NCBI RefSeq assembly: GCF_013385425.1
Contig: NZ_JACAQA010000002.1
Location: 310,001 to 374,000, forward strand
Direction of reading: 5' to 3'
Source: Pseudomonas gingeri
GTDB taxonomy: Bacteria; Pseudomonadota; Gammaproteobacteria; Pseudomonadales; Pseudomonadaceae
DNA length: 64,000 nt
The notes beneath the pieces are model-generated. The model was given only the letters and a program-made list of their open reading frames with translations, did not search any database and was not told the DNA's origin. The position numbers and the translations under genes are program-made. Shown here in pieces: positions 47,554-56,844 of the stretch (the stretch's first letter is position 1; each line of letters starts with the position of its first letter).

Positions 47554-49275
47554 TTAAGGAGACAAATGGTCACGCAGCGCACGACGTAGCACTTTGCCCA
47601 CCGTGGTCTTGGGCAGTTCTTCAGTGCGAAACTCGACAATCCGCGGCACCTTGTACCCTGTCAGGTACTCCCGGCAATGCGCCAGCAACTGGGCCTCGGT
47701 CAAGGCCGGGTCCTTGCGCACCACGAAGATCTTCACCCGCTCCCCGGTGACCTGATCGGCAACGCCGATGGCCGCCACTTCGGCGACGCCGGGGTGCAGG
47801 GCGACCACATCCTCGATTTCGTTGGGGTACACATTGAAGCCCGACACCAGGATCATGTCCTTCTTGCGATCCACCAGGCGGATAAAGCCCCGCTCGTTCA
47901 TTACCCCGATATCGCCGGTCGACAGCCAGCCGTGCCGGTCCAGCACCAGGGCGGTTTCCTCCGGCCGCTGCCAGTAGCCTTTCATCACCTGCGGGCCGCG
48001 GACCTGCAACTCGCCCTCCTCGCCCAGTTGCGCCAGCTCGCCGTCTTCGCGCATGAAACGCACCCAAGTCGAGGGCAAGGGCACGCCGATGGTCCCGCTG
48101 AAATCCCCCTCGCGCATCCGCGCAATATCGATGGGGCTGATGCTGACCACCGGCGAACACTCGGTCAGCCCGTAGCCTTCGATGATCGGCACCCCGGTCA
48201 CCTCTTTCCAGCGCCGGGCCACGGCGGTGTGGGTGGCCATGCCACCGGCAATCGCCAGCTTCAGATCGGAAAAATCGCGGCCGCGAAAGGCTTCGTTTTC
48301 CAGCAGCCCGTTGAACAGGGTATTGACCCCGACAATGCCGCTGAACTTCTCCTTGCGCAGGATCATCTGGACCCGCTTTACGTCACGGGGGTTGGCGATC
48401 AGGATATTGCGCCCGCCCAGGCACATGAACATCAGGCAGTTCACCGTCAGCGACAGCACGTGATACAGCGGCAACAGGGTGACGTTGGTTTCCTGCTGGT
48501 TCTCATCCAGCTGATTGCCGACCCAGGCCTTGGCCTGCATCAGGTTGGCGAGGATATTACGGTGGGTGAGCATCGCCCCCTTGGCATCGCCCGTGGTACC
48601 GCCGGTGTATTGCAGGAAGGCAATGTCATCGTGGGCCAGCTTGACCTTCCTGACCCGCAGCGTTGCGGCCTGCTTCATCATCCGTGGAAAACGGATCGCC
48701 CCCGGCAGATGGAAACGCGGCACCTGTTTCTGGACATGCCGCAGCACAAAGTTCAGGGCCGCGCCCTTGAGCGTCCCCACCAGGTCGCCGATGGCCGCCA
48801 CCACGATATTTTTCAGCGCGCTGCCGGGTAGCGCCTGTTCCAGGGTATGGGCGAAGTTCTCGAAGACCACCACGGTCTCGGCGCCGCTGTCCTTGAGCAG
48901 GTGCCGGAGTTCATGGGCGGTATACAACGGGTTGACGTTGACCACCACCGCGCCCACCAGCAAGGTGCCGAACAGACAGATCGGATATTGCAGGCAGTTG
49001 GGCATCATCAGCGCCACGCGATCGCCCTTCTTCACCCCTCGGGACTGCAGCCAGGCCGCGAAGGCAAAGGCGCGCCGCTCCCATTCGAGATACCCCATCT
49101 CAGTGCCGATGCTGACGTAGGCGACGCGTTCACGGTACTTCTCCATATGCTCGAGAAACACCTCGCGCAGTGACGGATAACGGTCGATCTCGCTTTCGAT
49201 ATCGGCGGGAACCCCCGGCAGGTAGGCGTTCAACCAGATGCGCTGGTCAATGCTGTGCAGGCTTGCGACGCTCAT
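47554..49275 (-). CDS. Long-chain acyl-CoA ligase (AMP-forming), FadD family
   Basis: A 573-residue adenylate-forming enzyme that activates fatty acids with ATP and CoA. The nucleotide motif is YTGGTTGDAKGAMLTHRN and the adenine motif GYGLTECSPVVS; LSTGDIGVMNERGFI, RKKDMILVSGFNVYP and the catalytic Lys near KTTVGKVLRR complete the set. It is the last gene of the fatty-acid operon, 21 bases after the thiolase gene. Pseudomonas has several FadD paralogues, so no symbol is given. Confidence 0.93.
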   Translation of the reverse strand: MSVASLHSIDQRIWLNAYLPGVPADIESEIDRYPSLREVFLEHMEKYRERVAYVSIGTEMGYLEWERRAFAFAAWLQSRGVKKGDRVALMMPNCLQYPICLFGTLLVGAVVVNVNPLYTAHELRHLLKDSGAETVVVFENFAHTLEQALPGSALKNIVVAAIGDLVGTLKGAALNFVLRHVQKQVPRFHLPGAIRFPRMMKQAATLRVRKVKLAHDDIAFLQYTGGTTGDAKGAMLTHRNILANLMQAKAWVGNQLDENQQETNVTLLPLYHVLSLTVNCLMFMCLGGRNILIANPRDVKRVQMILRKEKFSGIVGVNTLFNGLLENEAFRGRDFSDLKLAIAGGMATHTAVARRWKEVTGVPIIEGYGLTECSPVVSISPIDIARMREGDFSGTIGVPLPSTWVRFMREDGELAQLGEEGELQVRGPQVMKGYWQRPEETALVLDRHGWLSTGDIGVMNERGFIRLVDRKKDMILVSGFNVYPNEIEDVVALHPGVAEVAAIGVADQVTGERVKIFVVRKDPALTEAQLLAHCREYLTGYKVPRIVEFRTEELPKTTVGKVLRRALRDHLSP

Positions 49276-49296
49276 GGCACTTTCCTTGTTGTTGTT

Positions 49297-50595
49297 TTAT
49301 TTTTCGACGATGGCGGTCACACCCAGCCCGCCGGCGGCACATACGGAGATCAGTCCACGGCCCTGGCCGCGCTCGTCAATCGCCTTGGCCAGGGTCGCCA
49401 GCAAGCGCCCACCAGTGGCGGCAAACGGATGCCCGCAGGCCAGGGAACCGCCGTTGACGTTGAGTTTGCCACGGTCGATCGAACCCAACGCCGCATCCAG
49501 GCCAAGGCGCTCACGGCAATAGTCGGGGTCTTCCCAGGCCTTCAGGGTGCAGAGCACCTGGGCGGCAAAGGCCTCGTGGATCTCGTAGAAGTCAAAGTCC
49601 TGCAAACCCAGGCCTTCGCGGGCGAGCATCCGTGGCACGGCGTAGGCCGGCGCCATCAGCAGGCCCTCGGTGCCGTCGACAAAATTCACCGCCGCGGTTT
49701 CGCCGGTACGCAGGTAAGCCAGCACCCGCTGGTTGTTCGCCTGCGCCCATTCCTCGCTTGCCAGCAGGACCACCGAGGCGCCATCGGTCAATGGCGTCGA
49801 GTTGCCGGCGGTCAGGGTGCCGCTGCGTTGGTCGTAGACCGGCCCCAGGCCGGCCAGTCTCTCCAGGCTGGCATCGGCGCGCAGGTTGTTATCGCGTTTC
49901 AGCCCGCGATAGGGGCTGATCAGATCATCGAAGAAACCGCGTTTGTAGGCGGCATCGAGGCGTTGGTGACTGGTCAGCGCCAGTTCGTCCTGGGCCAGTC
50001 GGCGGATCTGCCAACGCTTGGCCATCTCCTCGCAATGCTCGCCCATGGACAACCCGGTGCGCGGTTCGCCGTTGCGCGGCAGCAGGGGTTTGAAGAACAT
50101 CCCCGGACGTACCCCGAGCAGGCTGCGCAGCTTGTCGCCCAGGCTTTTGGAGCGATTGGCCCGCAGGAGGATCTGGCGCAAGGCTTCGTTGATCGCGATG
50201 GGCGCGTCCGAGGTGGTATCGGCGCCACCGGCAATCCCCACGTCGATCTGCCCCAGGGCAATCTTGTTGGCCACCAGCAACGCCGCCTCAAGGCCGGTGC
50301 CACAGGCTTGCTGCACATCGTAGGCCGGGGTCTCTGGCGACAAGGTGGTGGACAGCAGGGACTCGCGGGCCAGGTTGAAGTCCCGCGAATGCTTGATCAC
50401 CGCCCCGGCGGCGAATTCCCCCAGGCGCTTGCCCTCAAGGCCGTGGCGATCGATCAGGCCCTGCAAGGCCGCCACCAGCAGGTCCTGGTTGCTGTCCTGG
50501 GCGTACACCGTATTGGAGCGGGCAAATGGAATGCGATTGCCACCGAGGATGGCGACCCGACGCACCGGCGCCGGGTTGAAAGCGTAGGTACTCAT
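49297..50595 (-). CDS. Thiolase (acetyl-CoA C-acyltransferase)
   Basis: A 432-residue degradative-type thiolase of the FadI/FadA class. The acylated Cys is in DVQQACGTGLEAALL, with the later catalytic motifs VNGGSLACGHPFAATGGRL and VCAAGGLGVTAIVE. It cleaves 3-ketoacyl-CoA, or runs in reverse to condense acyl-CoA units. It overlaps the MaoC gene by four bases. Confidence 0.93.
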   Translation of the reverse strand: MSTYAFNPAPVRRVAILGGNRIPFARSNTVYAQDSNQDLLVAALQGLIDRHGLEGKRLGEFAAGAVIKHSRDFNLARESLLSTTLSPETPAYDVQQACGTGLEAALLVANKIALGQIDVGIAGGADTTSDAPIAINEALRQILLRANRSKSLGDKLRSLLGVRPGMFFKPLLPRNGEPRTGLSMGEHCEEMAKRWQIRRLAQDELALTSHQRLDAAYKRGFFDDLISPYRGLKRDNNLRADASLERLAGLGPVYDQRSGTLTAGNSTPLTDGASVVLLASEEWAQANNQRVLAYLRTGETAAVNFVDGTEGLLMAPAYAVPRMLAREGLGLQDFDFYEIHEAFAAQVLCTLKAWEDPDYCRERLGLDAALGSIDRGKLNVNGGSLACGHPFAATGGRLLATLAKAIDERGQGRGLISVCAAGGLGVTAIVEK

Positions 50596-51488
50596 GACTG
50601 ATCTCCCCGGATAAAGAGTCCACGCATATGCGGTTTGTCACCTGCCGCGTTGCGCACTTCGAATTTGTGACGCGAGCCTGTCGGCGGCACATTCCACAGC
50701 GTGGCACTGCCGGGCAGGAAGATTGGCAGCTTGAACTCGCAGGTCAGCTCCGCGGCGGCCAACGGCTGTGGCGGTTGTTGCGCCGCCAGTGCGCGGCCCA
50801 GGGTCCACATGCCATGGGCAATAGGCCGCCGGAACCCGAACAGGCGCGCCCCCAGCCAGGAGATATGGATCGGGTTGTAATCGCCGCAGATCCGGGCAAA
50901 ACGCCGCCCCAGGTCCGCTGGCAAGGACCAGCGCTGAGTGCGCACCAGGGCAGCTTCATCCAGGTCCAATACGCCCTGCCAGGGCTCACCCTGGGGAGCG
51001 GCCACCCCACGGCGCAGATACAGGCTTTCGCCTTCCCACACCAGGCCGCCGCCACCTTTGGCCCGCGTCACGATCAGTACCGCCTGGCCCTTGGGGTGCG
51101 CCACCCAGCGCTCGCAATGCACTTCCAGACGCAAGGCCTGCCCGGCCTCCAGGCGTTGGTACTGGCGAATGCGATTGGCCAGATGGACCATGCCGCTGGC
51201 CGGCCAGGGAAAGGCCGGACTGGTCAGCAACAGCAGGTGCAGAGGCAAGGCCAGGTTATGGGGAAACGACAGCGGCACCCCGTGCTCGGGACGAAAACCG
51301 CAGGCCCGGGCGTAACGGACGATGTCCGCCTCCAACAGCTCCACCGCCGGCCGCACCAGTTGCTCGTCGGGCAAGCGCGGTAGGCCTTCGAGCTTGGGCT
51401 TGCGCAAGCTGCACAGGCCGAGCCAGAGCAAACGGACGCCGGAAGGCGGCGGGTCGATAAGACGAATGGAGGAATCGGCTTTCATCAT
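50592..51488 (-). CDS. MaoC-like (R)-enoyl-CoA hydratase
   Basis: A 298-residue double-hotdog protein; the C-terminal half has the hydratase motif DYNPIHISWLGARLFGF followed by PIAHGMWTLGRALA. It would interconvert enoyl-CoA and (R)-3-hydroxyacyl-CoA. It directly follows the large FabG gene without a gap. The FabG/MaoC pairing resembles the FabG4-HtdX type pair of mycobacteria, which suggests (R)-specific chemistry. Confidence 0.88.
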   Translation of the reverse strand: MMKADSSIRLIDPPPSGVRLLWLGLCSLRKPKLEGLPRLPDEQLVRPAVELLEADIVRYARACGFRPEHGVPLSFPHNLALPLHLLLLTSPAFPWPASGMVHLANRIRQYQRLEAGQALRLEVHCERWVAHPKGQAVLIVTRAKGGGGLVWEGESLYLRRGVAAPQGEPWQGVLDLDEAALVRTQRWSLPADLGRRFARICGDYNPIHISWLGARLFGFRRPIAHGMWTLGRALAAQQPPQPLAAAELTCEFKLPIFLPGSATLWNVPPTGSRHKFEVRNAAGDKPHMRGLFIRGDQS

Positions 51489-52841
51489 TCAGGCCCCCAG
51501 CAGGCTTTGCCCGCAGACGCGGACCACCTGTCCATTGATCCCGCCGGAAGCCGGATGCACCAGCCAGGCAATGGTCTGGGCGACGTCCTCGGGCTGTCCG
51601 CCCTGAGAGAGTGAGTTCATCCGTCGCCCCGCTTCACGGATCAGCAACGGAATTTTCGCGGTCATCTGCGTCTCGATAAACCCCGGTGCCACCGCATTGA
51701 CCGTGACCTGCTGGCGCGCCGCCAACGGTGCCAGGCCCTGCACCAGGCCGATCACACCAGCCTTGGACGTGGCGTAGTTGCTTTGCCCCAGGTTGCCGGC
51801 GATACCGGAAATCGACGACACCCCGATAATACGCCCGCCGGGACTGATCGCCTGGCCCTCCAGTAAAGCCGTGCTCAACCGCAACGGTGCCTCCAGGTTC
51901 ACCGCCAGGACCTTGCGCCAGGCGGCTTCGGTCATTTTCGCCAGGGTCTTGTCCTGGGTGATGCCGGCGTTGTGCACGACGATATCGAACGCACCTTGCT
52001 CGCCGGCGAATGCCAGCAGTTGTTCGGCCGCCTGGGGCGCGGTGATGTCCAGGGCCAGCGCGGTGCCCCCGAGGGAGGCCGCCACCTCCTGCAACTCGGC
52101 TTCCACGGCGGGGATATCCAGGCAGACGACCTGGGCGCCCTCACCCGCCAACACCTGGGCGATAGACAGGCCGATACCGCGACACGCCCCAGTGACCAGC
52201 GCACGGCGCCCGGTCAGCGGTTTGTCCCAGAGGATATCCCTGGGCACGTCCACCGGTTCGGCGATCCGCACCACCTGGCCAGAGACAAAGGCGGAACGCC
52301 GGGACAGGAAGAAACGCAGGCTGCTGTCCATTTCCGCTTCGGCCCCCGGCTCGACATACAGCAGTTGCGCGGTGATCGCCCGCCGCAGCTCCTTGCCCAG
52401 GGAGCGCACGAAGCCCTCCAGGGCCCGCTGCGCCACCGTCTGGGCGAGCGACGTGCAGTGTTCCGGCGGCGTGCCGAGGACCAGCACCCGGCCGTGGGCG
52501 CTCAGGCGCCGGACATTGGCGTGGAAGAAGCGGTACAACTCGTCCAACTGCTGCACATCAGCCAGGCCGCTGGCATCGAACACCAGCCCCCGGACCTTGA
52601 CCGTCGACGGCGCATCGAGGCTCGCGGGGAGCGCCGCCACAGTCTCGGTGGCCGCAAAAATCCGTTGCAGCTCGCCCAACAAGCGGCCCTGGGGCCCGGT
52701 GGCCAGCACCACCGGATTGAGCAGGTTGCCCGCTTGACCTGGGCGATAACGTTGCAACGGCAGCGGTTGCGGCAGGCCCAGGGTCCGGGCCAGCCAGTGG
52801 CCCCAGGGGGTATTGACGAATGAAAGGTAACCGTCAGCCAT
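51489..52841 (-). CDS. Large 3-oxoacyl-ACP/CoA reductase (FabG4-like, two-domain)
   Basis: A 450-residue SDR with an extra N-terminal flavodoxin-like Rossmann domain (residues 1-205; the usual SDR catalytic residues are absent there) and a C-terminal active SDR with ALVTGACRGIGLSIAQVL, VHNAGITQDKTLAKM, and Ser-Tyr-Lys in SSISGIAGNLGQSNYATSKA. This is the high-molecular-weight FabG architecture, reducing 3-oxoacyl-CoA with NAD(P)H. It is second in the operon, 33 bases after fadE. Confidence 0.9.
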   Translation of the reverse strand: MADGYLSFVNTPWGHWLARTLGLPQPLPLQRYRPGQAGNLLNPVVLATGPQGRLLGELQRIFAATETVAALPASLDAPSTVKVRGLVFDASGLADVQQLDELYRFFHANVRRLSAHGRVLVLGTPPEHCTSLAQTVAQRALEGFVRSLGKELRRAITAQLLYVEPGAEAEMDSSLRFFLSRRSAFVSGQVVRIAEPVDVPRDILWDKPLTGRRALVTGACRGIGLSIAQVLAGEGAQVVCLDIPAVEAELQEVAASLGGTALALDITAPQAAEQLLAFAGEQGAFDIVVHNAGITQDKTLAKMTEAAWRKVLAVNLEAPLRLSTALLEGQAISPGGRIIGVSSISGIAGNLGQSNYATSKAGVIGLVQGLAPLAARQQVTVNAVAPGFIETQMTAKIPLLIREAGRRMNSLSQGGQPEDVAQTIAWLVHPASGGINGQVVRVCGQSLLGA

Positions 52842-52874
52842 GAATAGATTCCGATAAAAACCCGAGAAACATCA

Positions 52875-55406
52875 TTAAACCGGGTTGCCCGCGGCCACCC
52901 GACGCTTGCCCAGGCTCTTGTCCGCCTGATCGATATGCGCCTGGCGCCGCTGCAACGCCTCCAACAGACCAAAGTCCTGGGGAAAATCATCCACCTGGAT
53001 TGCATGGTCGGCATATTCAACATAGCGCCCGAGCAGCTCACCCTCCTCGCCGCTGATCAGTTGCGCGGCCAGGGCCTGGGTCCGCCAGGGCGCAAATGCC
53101 TCGCGGGAAATCGGCAACGGCGCGAGCAGCCCTTGGCGCACGGCCGGTTTCAGGTGTGCTTCGATCAGATCCACCTGGGGCTGCAGCCGGAATGCCAGTT
53201 CACCGTAGGCCAGCTTGTCGATATCCGGCTGCGGCATATAGGAGTCGGCCAACAGCCGGTCGCGGCTCTCGCCGGGGGTTTGCACCAGCTCGGCGACTTC
53301 CGCCAGCAACCGGTCGGAAGGTTTGCGCAGGACAATGCCGAACGGAAACGCCAGGCCGCGAATCACTCGGCTGGCGGCTTTCGAAGGATAGTTGTCGAGG
53401 GTTTCACTCAAGGCTTCATGGGCCCGCCACAGGGCATCCTGAGCCGCCCAGTGCACCAGGGGCAGGTCCGCCCGGGGCCGGCCGTCGTCCTCGAAGCGCT
53501 TGAGGACGCAGGACAGGATGTACAGCTGCGAGAGAATATCGCCGAGCCGCCCGGTGATGCTTTCCTTGCGTTTCAGCGCCCCGCCCAGCACGCCCATGGA
53601 AATATCCGAAACCAGCGCCAGCACCACCGACAGGCGTTCGATCTGCCGGTAGTAAGGGGCCAGGGCCGGATCGGTTTTAACCGGGGCCTTGAGCAACCGC
53701 CCCGCCGTCAACCCGTGCACAGCGGCCCGGACGGTGTTGGCCAGGACAAAGCCGATATGCCCGAACATCGCCCTGTCGAAAGCTTCCAGCCCTTCAGGCC
53801 CCTGGCGCCGCGCCGCCTCCATTTCACGCAACACGTAGGGATGGCAGCGAATCAGCCCCTGGCCGTAGATGATCAGGCAGCGGGTCATGATATTCGCGCC
53901 CTCCACCGTGATGGCAATCGGGCTTTGCTGGTAGGCCCGGGCCAGGAAATTGTTCGGCCCCATGCAGATGCCCTTGCCGGCGGCGATGTCCATGCCGTCG
54001 TTGACAATGGCCCGGGCCCGCTCGGTCACGTGGTACTTGGCGATAGCGGAGATCACCGAGGGTTTCTCGCCGGCATCCAGGGCCGCCACCGAAACCTTGC
54101 GCACCGCATCACAGGCATACAGATGCCCGGCCATGCGCGCCAGTGGCGCCTGCACGCCTTCGAACTTGCCGATGGGCAGGCCGAACTGTTTACGCATCGC
54201 GGCATAGGCCGTGGTCCCGCGCACGGCGACCTTGCCCAGGCCGACATTCGCCGAGGGCAACGAAATCGCCCGGCCGGCGGCCAGGCACTCCATCAGCATG
54301 CGCCAGCCATTGCCGACCTGCTCACGACCGCCAATCACCCATTCCAGGGGAATAAAGACATCCTTGCCCTGGGTCGGCCCGTTCTGGAACACCGCGTTGA
54401 GCGGCCAGTGCCGGCGACCGTGCTGTACCCCCGGATGGGACGTGGGGATCAGCGCGCAGGTAATCCCCAGGCTGCCCGGACTGCCCAGCAGGCCATCCGG
54501 GTCTTCGGCGCGGAACGCCAGGCCGAGCACCGTGGCAATCGGCCCCAGGGTGATATAGCGCTTGTCCCAGGTCACGCTGAAACCCAGCACTTCCTGGCCT
54601 TCGAAAGTGCCCTTGCAGACCACCCCGAGATCGGGAATCGCCCCGGCGTCGGAACCGGCGTAGGGGCTGGTGAGGGCGAAACAGGGAATGTCCTCGCCCC
54701 GGGCCAGGCGCGGCAGATAGTACTGGCGCTGGGCCTCGGTGCCGTAATGCAGGAGCAGTTCGGCCGGGCCCAGGGAATTGGGCACCATCACCGAGATCGC
54801 CGCCGCCGAGCAGCGGGTCGAGAGCTTCATCACCACCTGGGAGTGCGCGTAGTGGGAGAAGCCTTTGCCGCCGTATTGGCGGGGAATGATCATGCCGAGA
54901 AAGCCGGCCTCCTTGGTGTACTGCCAGGCCTGGGGCGACAGGTCCTGCCAGACCTGGGTGGTTTCCCAGTCGTTGGCCATGTCGCAGAGGGTTTCCACCT
55001 CGTTGTCGAGGAAGGCTTGCTCCTGCGCGCTCAAACGTGCCGGCGCGGCGCCCAGCAGGCGCTGCCAACGGGGTTTGCCGCTGAACAGCTCGGCGTCCCA
55101 CCAGACGGTCCCGGACTCGATCGCCGCGCGTTCGGTGTCGGACATGGCCGGCATGATCTGGCGGAACAGGACCAGGGCCCGGCGCGAGAGCAAGGCCCGG
55201 CGCAAGGGCCTGACCGCCAGCACCATGGCCGGGACCAGGAGCAACAGAGCACCGATGGCGGTGCCCAGTGGCCCGACCACGCCGAACAGATAACCACCGG
55301 CCAGCCAGACCAGCACGCCCGCCAACCACAAGCGCGCGGACGCCTGCCGATACCCCAGGGCCAAGGCCCCCGCCACAGCCAGCAACAACCAGAAAGTCAT
55401 GAGCAC
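52875..55406 (-). CDS. fadE: Membrane-linked acyl-CoA dehydrogenase, FadE type
   Basis: An 843-residue flavoprotein of the large E. coli FadE class, with N-terminal membrane segments (LLLAVAGALALGYRQA, and GPLGTAIGALLLLVPAMVLA), then the FAD-dependent dehydrogenase domain (FALTSPYAGSDAGAIPDLGV, GVQAPLARMAGHLYACDAVR) and a C-terminal extension. It does the first oxidation of beta-oxidation. It is the first gene of the five-gene operon. Pseudomonas has more than one fadE paralogue. Confidence 0.93.
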   Translation of the reverse strand: MLMTFWLLLAVAGALALGYRQASARLWLAGVLVWLAGGYLFGVVGPLGTAIGALLLLVPAMVLAVRPLRRALLSRRALVLFRQIMPAMSDTERAAIESGTVWWDAELFSGKPRWQRLLGAAPARLSAQEQAFLDNEVETLCDMANDWETTQVWQDLSPQAWQYTKEAGFLGMIIPRQYGGKGFSHYAHSQVVMKLSTRCSAAAISVMVPNSLGPAELLLHYGTEAQRQYYLPRLARGEDIPCFALTSPYAGSDAGAIPDLGVVCKGTFEGQEVLGFSVTWDKRYITLGPIATVLGLAFRAEDPDGLLGSPGSLGITCALIPTSHPGVQHGRRHWPLNAVFQNGPTQGKDVFIPLEWVIGGREQVGNGWRMLMECLAAGRAISLPSANVGLGKVAVRGTTAYAAMRKQFGLPIGKFEGVQAPLARMAGHLYACDAVRKVSVAALDAGEKPSVISAIAKYHVTERARAIVNDGMDIAAGKGICMGPNNFLARAYQQSPIAITVEGANIMTRCLIIYGQGLIRCHPYVLREMEAARRQGPEGLEAFDRAMFGHIGFVLANTVRAAVHGLTAGRLLKAPVKTDPALAPYYRQIERLSVVLALVSDISMGVLGGALKRKESITGRLGDILSQLYILSCVLKRFEDDGRPRADLPLVHWAAQDALWRAHEALSETLDNYPSKAASRVIRGLAFPFGIVLRKPSDRLLAEVAELVQTPGESRDRLLADSYMPQPDIDKLAYGELAFRLQPQVDLIEAHLKPAVRQGLLAPLPISREAFAPWRTQALAAQLISGEEGELLGRYVEYADHAIQVDDFPQDFGLLEALQRRQAHIDQADKSLGKRRVAAGNPV

Positions 55407-55511
55407 ACCTCTTTGAACAGTCAGGGGAAACCACGGGCACCGATCGTAAATGGCACCTTGGGCCAGTCATCGCCACGACGACCCATTGGCTCTACCTTAC
55501 AAAGAATAGGC

Positions 55512-55550
55512 ATGATTTAAAATTATTTTTTAAAATAAATATTTAATCAT
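55512..55550. promoter_or_regulatory. AT-rich dyad in the fadE promoter region
   Basis: ATGATT and AATCAT flank 27 bases of nearly pure A/T (TTTAAAA, TTTTAAAATAAATATTT). It lies about 110-145 bases before the fadE ATG, between it and the ilvE terminator. It could be an UP-element or a regulator site. No PsrA-like GAAAC-N4-GTTTC was seen. Confidence 0.4.
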
Positions 55551-55589
55551 TCTGAATGAACAGGGCACGGTGGCAAGACGACACATACA

Positions 55590-55622
55590 AAAAAAGCCCG
55601 ACCTGATTGCTCAGGTCGGGCT
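55590..55622 (-). terminator. Rho-independent terminator of ilvE
   Basis: AGCCCGACCTGA and TCAGGTCGGGCT are perfect 12-base arms around TTGC, with a T-run on the minus strand (A-run at 55589-55594). It lies 37 bases after the ilvE stop. Confidence 0.95.
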
Positions 55623-55658
55623 CTTCAGAAGACTGCCCGGATCAGGCCGCCATACGCA

Positions 55659-56678
55659 TCAGACCTTGACGATCCAACCCGCCGGGGCTTCGACGTCACC
55701 GGTCTGCACGCCGGTCAGTTCGTTGTACAGGCGCTGGGTCACCGGACCGACTTCAGTCTCGCTGTGGAACACGTGCAGCTTGCCGTTGTACTCGATGCCA
55801 CCGATCGGCGTGATCACCGCGGCGGTACCGCAGGCACCGGCTTCCTTGAAGTCGGCGATCTTGTCGATCAGCACATCGCCTTCGATGACCTTCAGGCCCA
55901 GGCGCGATTCGGCCAGTTCGATCAGCGACAGACGGGTGATACCCGGCAAGACCGAAGGCGACTTCGGCGTGACGAACTCGTTGTTGCGGGTGATGCCGAA
56001 GAAGTTGGCCGAACCGACTTCCTCGATCTTCGAGTGGGTCAGCGGGTCCAGGTAGATGCTGTCGGCGAAGCCGCGCTTCTTGGCCTCGGCGCCCGGCATC
56101 AGGCTGGCGGCATAGTTGCCACCGACCTTGGCCGCGCCGGTGCCTTGCGGAGCGGCACGGTCATAGCTGGAGATCACGAAGTTGTGCGGCTTCATGCCGC
56201 CCTTGAAGTAGGCGCCGACCGGAATGCAGAAGATCGAGAAGATGAACTCGGGCGCGGTACGCACGCCGATGTTGTCGCCCACGCCGATCACGAACGGGCG
56301 CAGGTACAGCGCGCCGCCGGTGCCGTAAGGCGGGATGAAACGTTCGTTGGCGCGGACCACCTGCTTGCAGGCTTCGATAAACACATCGGTCGGTACGTGC
56401 GGCATCAGCAGGCGCGAGCAGCTGCGTTGCATGCGCGCGGCGTTCTGGTCAGGACGGAACAGGTTGATCGAACCGTCCTTGCAACGGTAGGCCTTCATGC
56501 CTTCGAAGCACTGCTGGCCGTAGTGCAGCGCGGTCGAACCTTCGCTGATATGCAGGACGTTGTCTTCGGTCAGCACACCGTTGTCCCACTCACCGTTACG
56601 GTAGTACGACAGGTAGCGCTTGTCGGTCTTGACGTAATCGAAACCCAGCTTGTCCCAGTTAATGCTTTCCTGACCCAT
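55659..56678 (-). CDS. ilvE: Branched-chain amino-acid aminotransferase
   Basis: A 339-residue class IV PLP enzyme that transfers amino groups between glutamate and the keto-acids of Val, Leu and Ile. The PLP Lys is in GTGAAKVGGNYAASLMPG; STALHYGQQCFEGMKAYR and LDPLTHSKIEEVGSANFF are class II BCAT marks. ATG at 56678 has GAGGG at good distance and gives the usual N-terminus (MGQESINWDKLGF); the frame is open 23 codons further. It is an isolated gene with its own terminator. Confidence 0.96.
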   Translation of the reverse strand: MGQESINWDKLGFDYVKTDKRYLSYYRNGEWDNGVLTEDNVLHISEGSTALHYGQQCFEGMKAYRCKDGSINLFRPDQNAARMQRSCSRLLMPHVPTDVFIEACKQVVRANERFIPPYGTGGALYLRPFVIGVGDNIGVRTAPEFIFSIFCIPVGAYFKGGMKPHNFVISSYDRAAPQGTGAAKVGGNYAASLMPGAEAKKRGFADSIYLDPLTHSKIEEVGSANFFGITRNNEFVTPKSPSVLPGITRLSLIELAESRLGLKVIEGDVLIDKIADFKEAGACGTAAVITPIGGIEYNGKLHVFHSETEVGPVTQRLYNELTGVQTGDVEAPAGWIVKV

Positions 56679-56844
56679 GGCACCCTCAATCATCTGATAA
56701 CCGCCTGAATCGCTCAGGCTTATGACATTTTTTTCGCAGGCAACCACAATACTCTATTCAGACAGGAAATCGCAGCCTGGACGACGTGCATGTCCCACAT
56801 GCGTTTATGCCCGGTCCTCCACGCCGCACGCCGGCGGGAGACCT

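Noticed and set aside
52935..55520. An 861-codon frame opposite fadE
   Set aside because: Antisense shadow of fadE with biased composition and no recognisable domain.
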